DNA of 64,000 bases from Vibrio rumoiensis 1S-45 (GTDB lineage: Bacteria > Pseudomonadota > Gammaproteobacteria > Enterobacterales > Vibrionaceae): the NCBI RefSeq assembly GCF_000286955.2, contig NZ_AJYK02000003.1, positions 62,001 to 126,000 on the forward strand, read 5' to 3'. The translations under genes and the position numbers were made by a program. How positions within the stretch are numbered: position 1 is the stretch's first letter; every line of letters begins with the position of its first letter. This document shows positions 60,577-64,000 of this stretch, in pieces. The notes below the pieces were generated by a model. The model saw nothing but the letters and a program-made list of their open reading frames with translations. It was not told where the DNA came from and made no database searches.

Positions 60577-61044
60577 CTAAGGATGAGTTGTTGTGGAATA
60601 AAAGTGCTCACACAAATGTTTGGCGTTTTGTTTTAAACAATATTGATGGCTCATCGGTACGCCTGCTTGTGGCGTAAGTGTGAGTTGATTTAAACAAGTC
60701 ACCAAGTCAGATTGTTGTTGCCGTTCCAATTGAAGTTCAAATTGGAGGGATTCCCTGTATAGAGTATCGGGCAAATGTGGTTTGGCTTTACGACGGTAAT
60801 AACGAAATTGATGCAATAAGCTTTCGGTGCGTTCAATGGCAACTTCCAATTGAACCCACTGATCTTCAGAGAAAGCTAGCTGATGTTCATCGAGCCATTT
60901 TAATAACAGAATTAAATTTACATTACCTTGATGGTGATTTTGCAGGTGTAAACACGCCTCTTTTGTGTCACGCACGCTGTAATGCTGCAAACTGAATTGC
61001 CATAAGCGTTCTAATGTGAGGGGGAGGGGCGAGTATTGATTCAT
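60577..61044 (-). CDS. TIGR02444 (DUF2390) family protein
   Basis: 155 residues, helical, rich in Leu and Gln; starts LPLTLERLWQFSLQHYS, as in the gammaproteobacterial DUF2390/TIGR02444 family of unknown function. ATG 61044 lies one base past the yheS stop, so it is coupled to yheS; upstream in-frame starts lie inside yheS. No enzyme motif is visible. Confidence 0.85.
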   Translation of the reverse strand: MNQYSPLPLTLERLWQFSLQHYSVRDTKEACLHLQNHHQGNVNLILLLKWLDEHQLAFSEDQWVQLEVAIERTESLLHQFRYYRRKAKPHLPDTLYRESLQFELQLERQQQSDLVTCLNQLTLTPQAGVPMSHQYCLKQNAKHLCEHFYSTTTHP

Positions 61045-61045
61045 A

Positions 61046-62953
61046 TTATTGGTTAAATGATTCCAGTTCTTCCTGCAATGCCATCCATTCCATTTCAACC
61101 TCTTCAAGTTGAGATTTGCGGCTAGCTTGAATGTTTAATACTTCTGTTAGTTTAGCTTTATTTTCGTCTTGATAGAGTGATATATCACCTAATTGCAGTT
61201 CTGCATCGGCAAGCTCTGCGCCTAGTGTGTCCATTTTTGCTTCAAGTTGTGTCAGTTTCTTGCGAATTGGTGCGGTTTGTTTGCGCAATTCGGCTTCTAT
61301 GCGTTTTTGCTCTTTGCGAGCTATTGCGCTATTGGTACTTGGGGTGGTATCGGCTTCACCTTGCGCGTCTTTTCTGTCTTGTTTTTGCTGATCGGTCAGC
61401 CATTTATAATAATCGGTTAAGTCACCATCGAATGGGGCGACTTGTTGTGAGTCGACCAAGTATAAATCATCGGTAGTGGCGCGCAGTAAATAACGGTCAT
61501 GACTGACGATAACCATGGCACCTTCAAAGGTTTGTAGTGCCATGGTGAGTGCTTGACGCATATCTAAATCAAGGTGGTTGGTTGGCTCATCGAGTAGCAA
61601 TAGGTTTGGTTTTTGCCATACGACTAACGCTAGAACTAAACGTGCTTTTTCGCCACCTGAAAATGGTGCGACTTTGTCGAGCGCTTTTTCACCAACAAAG
61701 CCAAAACTGCCGAGGTAATCACGTAATTGTTGCTCTGTGTGATTTGGAGCAATTTGCATCATGTGCTGCAACGGCGTTTCTTCTGGGTGCAAGGTTTCTA
61801 ATTGGTGTTGAGCAAAATAACCAATTTTCACCCCTTGTGAATAGGTGAGGTCACCACTTTGCGGATTTAGCTCACCTGAAAGCAATTTAATTAAAGTAGA
61901 TTTACCTGCGCCATTTCGACCCAGTAATCCAATGCGGCTGCCAGGTACTAAATTAAGTCGAATCTGTTTAAGGATGAGGTTGTCGCCATAGCCTGCTGAA
62001 ACTTCATCCATCATCATGATGGGATTAGGCAGAGCAGACGGTTCACGAAATTCAAAACTGAATGGGTTGTCAAACTGAGCAGGCAACACTTTTTCCATTT
62101 TCTCTAGCGCTTTAATACGGCTTTGAGCCTGACGAGCTTTAGAGGCTTTATAGCGAAAACGGTCAATGTAGCTTTGCATATGCGACATTTGCTTCTGCTG
62201 CTTGCTGTACATGGCTTGCTGTTGCATGAGCTTTTGGGCGCGCTGCACTTCAAACGAGGAGTAGTTACCGGTGTATTCGTTGAGTAGCTGATTTTCTACA
62301 TGGATAATACGCCCAACGATAGGGTCGAGAAAATCTCGGTCGTGCGAAATTAAGATCAGAGTACCTGGGTAGTTTTGTAACCACTTTTCTAGCCATAATA
62401 CGGCGTCTAAATCTAAGTGGTTGGTCGGTTCATCGAGTAGTAATAAATCGGAGCGACATAGCAGTGCTTGTGCTAAGTTTAAACGCATACGCCACCCGCC
62501 AGAAAATTGAGTCAAACTCCATTGCATTTGTTCTTGGCTAAACCCTAAGCCATTTAATAGCTCCGCGGCGCGTGCCTTGATGGTATAGCCGCCTACGGTT
62601 TCAATCTTTCCATGCAGTTCGGCAACCAAAGTGCCGTTGTCGGCTAATTCTGCATTGGCTAAGTCTTGCTCAAGTTGGCGATATTCACGGTCGCCATCGA
62701 TCACGTATTCTAATGCAGCTCGATCTAATGCTGGGGTTTCTTGTGCTACCCATGCTAACTCCCAATGAGACGGCATTTGAAAGTTGCCAGCATCAATTGA
62801 GAGTTCATTTTTCAGTAAAGCAAATAGGGTGGATTTACCACAGCCATTCTTTCCAACCAGTCCGACCTTGTCACCCGGATGTATGGTCGCTGAAGCTTGT
62901 TCTAGTAAAGGTTTTCCACCACGAAGCAATTGAATATCTGAAAATGTAATCAT
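61046..62953 (-). CDS. yheS: ABC-F ATPase YheS
   Basis: 635 residues with two ABC domains and no membrane segments, of the ABC-F class that acts on the ribosome. Domain 1: Walker A GKNGCGKST (about 35), signature QFSGGWRMR, Walker B LLLLDEPTNHLD. Linker with the ABC-F arm (LMQQQAMYSKQQKQMSH). Domain 2: Walker A GRNGAGKST, signature PFSGGEKARL, Walker B LLLLDEPTNHLD. C-terminal coiled coil (about 530-635). Divergent from kefG, as in E. coli. Confidence 0.95.
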   Translation of the reverse strand: MITFSDIQLLRGGKPLLEQASATIHPGDKVGLVGKNGCGKSTLFALLKNELSIDAGNFQMPSHWELAWVAQETPALDRAALEYVIDGDREYRQLEQDLANAELADNGTLVAELHGKIETVGGYTIKARAAELLNGLGFSQEQMQWSLTQFSGGWRMRLNLAQALLCRSDLLLLDEPTNHLDLDAVLWLEKWLQNYPGTLILISHDRDFLDPIVGRIIHVENQLLNEYTGNYSSFEVQRAQKLMQQQAMYSKQQKQMSHMQSYIDRFRYKASKARQAQSRIKALEKMEKVLPAQFDNPFSFEFREPSALPNPIMMMDEVSAGYGDNLILKQIRLNLVPGSRIGLLGRNGAGKSTLIKLLSGELNPQSGDLTYSQGVKIGYFAQHQLETLHPEETPLQHMMQIAPNHTEQQLRDYLGSFGFVGEKALDKVAPFSGGEKARLVLALVVWQKPNLLLLDEPTNHLDLDMRQALTMALQTFEGAMVIVSHDRYLLRATTDDLYLVDSQQVAPFDGDLTDYYKWLTDQQKQDRKDAQGEADTTPSTNSAIARKEQKRIEAELRKQTAPIRKKLTQLEAKMDTLGAELADAELQLGDISLYQDENKAKLTEVLNIQASRKSQLEEVEMEWMALQEELESFNQ

Positions 62954-63185
62954 AGGATTCTTAATTAAGGTTTTACGTCTGAAAAGCGAAGCCGAGAGTG
63001 TAATAGTTCGCCTCGAATAGTAGGGGTTTCAAGGATAAATGTCGATCATTAAACGATTTACGATATGATGAATTTACGTGATAAAGTGTTGAAGCTCGTT
63101 ATTAATAATCATCGGCTTGTTGAGGTGGTTATACTTTATATAACGATGAGCCTAATTTTGAAGTACAGATGTCGTGGGAGTCAGG

Positions 63186-63761
63186 ATGGCAGAGAACAAT
63201 CTACAACAAGAACTAAACCATTCAGCAGAGGCGGCCTTGCCTCGTATTTTGGTTATTTACGCACACCCCGATCCAGATAATTCTGTTGCTAATAAAGTTT
63301 TAATTAAAGCCATAAAAGATTTACCGCATGTGACGGTTCATGATCTTTATGCGGCTTACCCTGATTTTTTTATTGATGTGGCAGCAGAGCATCGTTTGCT
63401 TCTTGAGCATGATTTGATTGTATTTCAGCATCCTATGTTTATGTATTCATGCCCTGCGCTGATGAAAGAATGGATGGATACTGTGTTAGGCAAAGGCTTT
63501 GCTTTTGGTAAAGGTCGAGCATTGCAAGGTAAGTCTTGGCGTAGCGTTATTACAACTGGTGGCCAAAAAGAAGCGTTCTCTGCAAGAGGATATAACCAAT
63601 ACCCTTTGGAACAGATTTTGAAACCATTTGAGTTGACAGCCAAATTATGTCAGATGAATTGGGTTGAACCTTTAGTGCTGTATTGGGCACGAAATATAGA
63701 ACAGGCGGAGCGTGTTCAACATGCACAAGCGTATCGTCAATGGCTGATGAGTCCATTTTAG
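63186..63761 (+). CDS. kefG: KefG-like ancillary NAD(P)H oxidoreductase
   Basis: 191-residue flavodoxin-fold quinone-reductase-like protein, needed for full KefB activity. Visible: PRILVIYAHPDPDNSVAN (FMN/nucleotide binding), FQHPMFMYSCPALMKEWMD and TTGGQKEAFSARGYN. ATG 63186 follows GGGAG by 5 nt; a GTG at 63174 is less likely. kefB starts 22 bp downstream, so the two form an operon. Confidence 0.93.
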   Translation: MAENNLQQELNHSAEAALPRILVIYAHPDPDNSVANKVLIKAIKDLPHVTVHDLYAAYPDFFIDVAAEHRLLLEHDLIVFQHPMFMYSCPALMKEWMDTVLGKGFAFGKGRALQGKSWRSVITTGGQKEAFSARGYNQYPLEQILKPFELTAKLCQMNWVEPLVLYWARNIEQAERVQHAQAYRQWLMSPF

Positions 63762-63783
63762 CCGCCTAAGTAGGGAGTAGTAC

Positions 63784-64000
63784 ATGGCATCAACAATTGA
63801 TTTTTTACAAAGTGGGGTGGTGTTTTTAGCGGCAGCGGTGATCGCTGTACCACTTGCACAGCGTTTTGGGCTGGGCTCAGTTTTAGGGTATTTATTGGCC
63901 GGTATCGTGATTGGACCATGGGGGCTTGGGCTGATCAGTGATGTGGACAGCGTGATGCATTTCTCCGAACTTGGAGTGGTGTTGTTGCTGTTTTTGATTG
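63784..64000 (+). CDS. kefB: Glutathione-gated potassium efflux protein KefB, N-terminal part
   Basis: Only the first 72 codons are in the window; the rest is off the right edge. The sequence gives two to three hydrophobic segments with [20 protein letters not shown] and [13 protein letters not shown], the opening of CPA2-family KefB/KefC antiporters. AGGGAG precedes the ATG. KefG just upstream supports KefB rather than KefC. Confidence 0.92.
   Translation, partial: MASTIDFLQSGVVFLAAAVIAVPLAQRFGLGSVLGYLLAGIVIGPWGLGLISDVDSVMHFSELGVVLLLFLI

Overview
The window is a stretch of a Vibrionaceae chromosome, most likely a Vibrio. The evidence is the gene set and its order: metJ/metBL/metF, an AphA-type PadR regulator next to ppc and argE/argCBGH, an ArgH fused to an acetyltransferase domain, mrcA/pilMNOPQ/aroKB/damX/dam/rpe/gph/trpS, pabA/argD/astA, gmk/rpoZ/spoT, yicC/rph/pyrE, and crp/prkB/yheU/yheS/kefGB. 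Protein sequences are close to the E. coli and V. cholerae proteins as I remember them. I saw no rRNA, tRNA, insertion sequence, prophage or CRISPR array. Species cannot be named from this sequence.

Layout. 1-6330 is a methionine region: the end of a malic enzyme gene, metJ diverging from metBL over five tandem MetJ boxes, and metF behind a MetJ box and a MetR-like site. 6357-9769 holds an aphA-like regulator and ppc. 10012-16604 holds argE diverging from argC-argB-argG-argH, the last carrying a C-terminal GNAT (N-acetylglutamate synthase-like) domain. 16750-19978 is a compact three-gene aromatic-acid efflux operon of AaeXAB type. 20298-23857 holds oxyR and mrcA, which converge. 24030-35755 runs in one direction: type IV pilus assembly genes pilMNOPQ, aroK, aroB, damX, dam, rpe, gph and trpS. 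35863-40015 carries pabA, argD, astA and a DUF1338 gene; astD is not there. 40125-43298 is spoT, rpoZ and gmk on the minus strand, followed by fdhD and a convergent FdhF/YdeP-type molybdoprotein gene with an apparent N-terminal frameshift.

47120-54237 is the least ordinary part. It has an NhaC-type antiporter behind a perfect MetJ box (so probably the methionine transporter MetT), a solitary heparinase-II/III-like polysaccharide lyase (probably an oligoalginate lyase), and a 1047-residue PLD nuclease/SF2 helicase/DUF3427 protein of the kind suspected in DNA defence or repair. 54304-64000 returns to core genes: yicC, rph-pyrE with a probable attenuator, tyrP behind a TyrR-like box, crp with a likely autoregulatory CRP site, prkB, yheU, a TIGR02444 gene, the ABC-F gene yheS, kefG and the start of kefB.

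How the genes work together. Two amino-acid regulons dominate: MetJ/MetR (metJ, metBL, metF, metT) and ArgR (argE/argCBGH, argD). Ppc feeds oxaloacetate to aspartate, which serves both pathways. No clearly new multi-gene system is present. The best leads are the MetJ-controlled transporter, the PLD-helicase-DUF3427 protein, the frameshifted molybdoprotein gene, the missing astD, and several long hairpins between genes.
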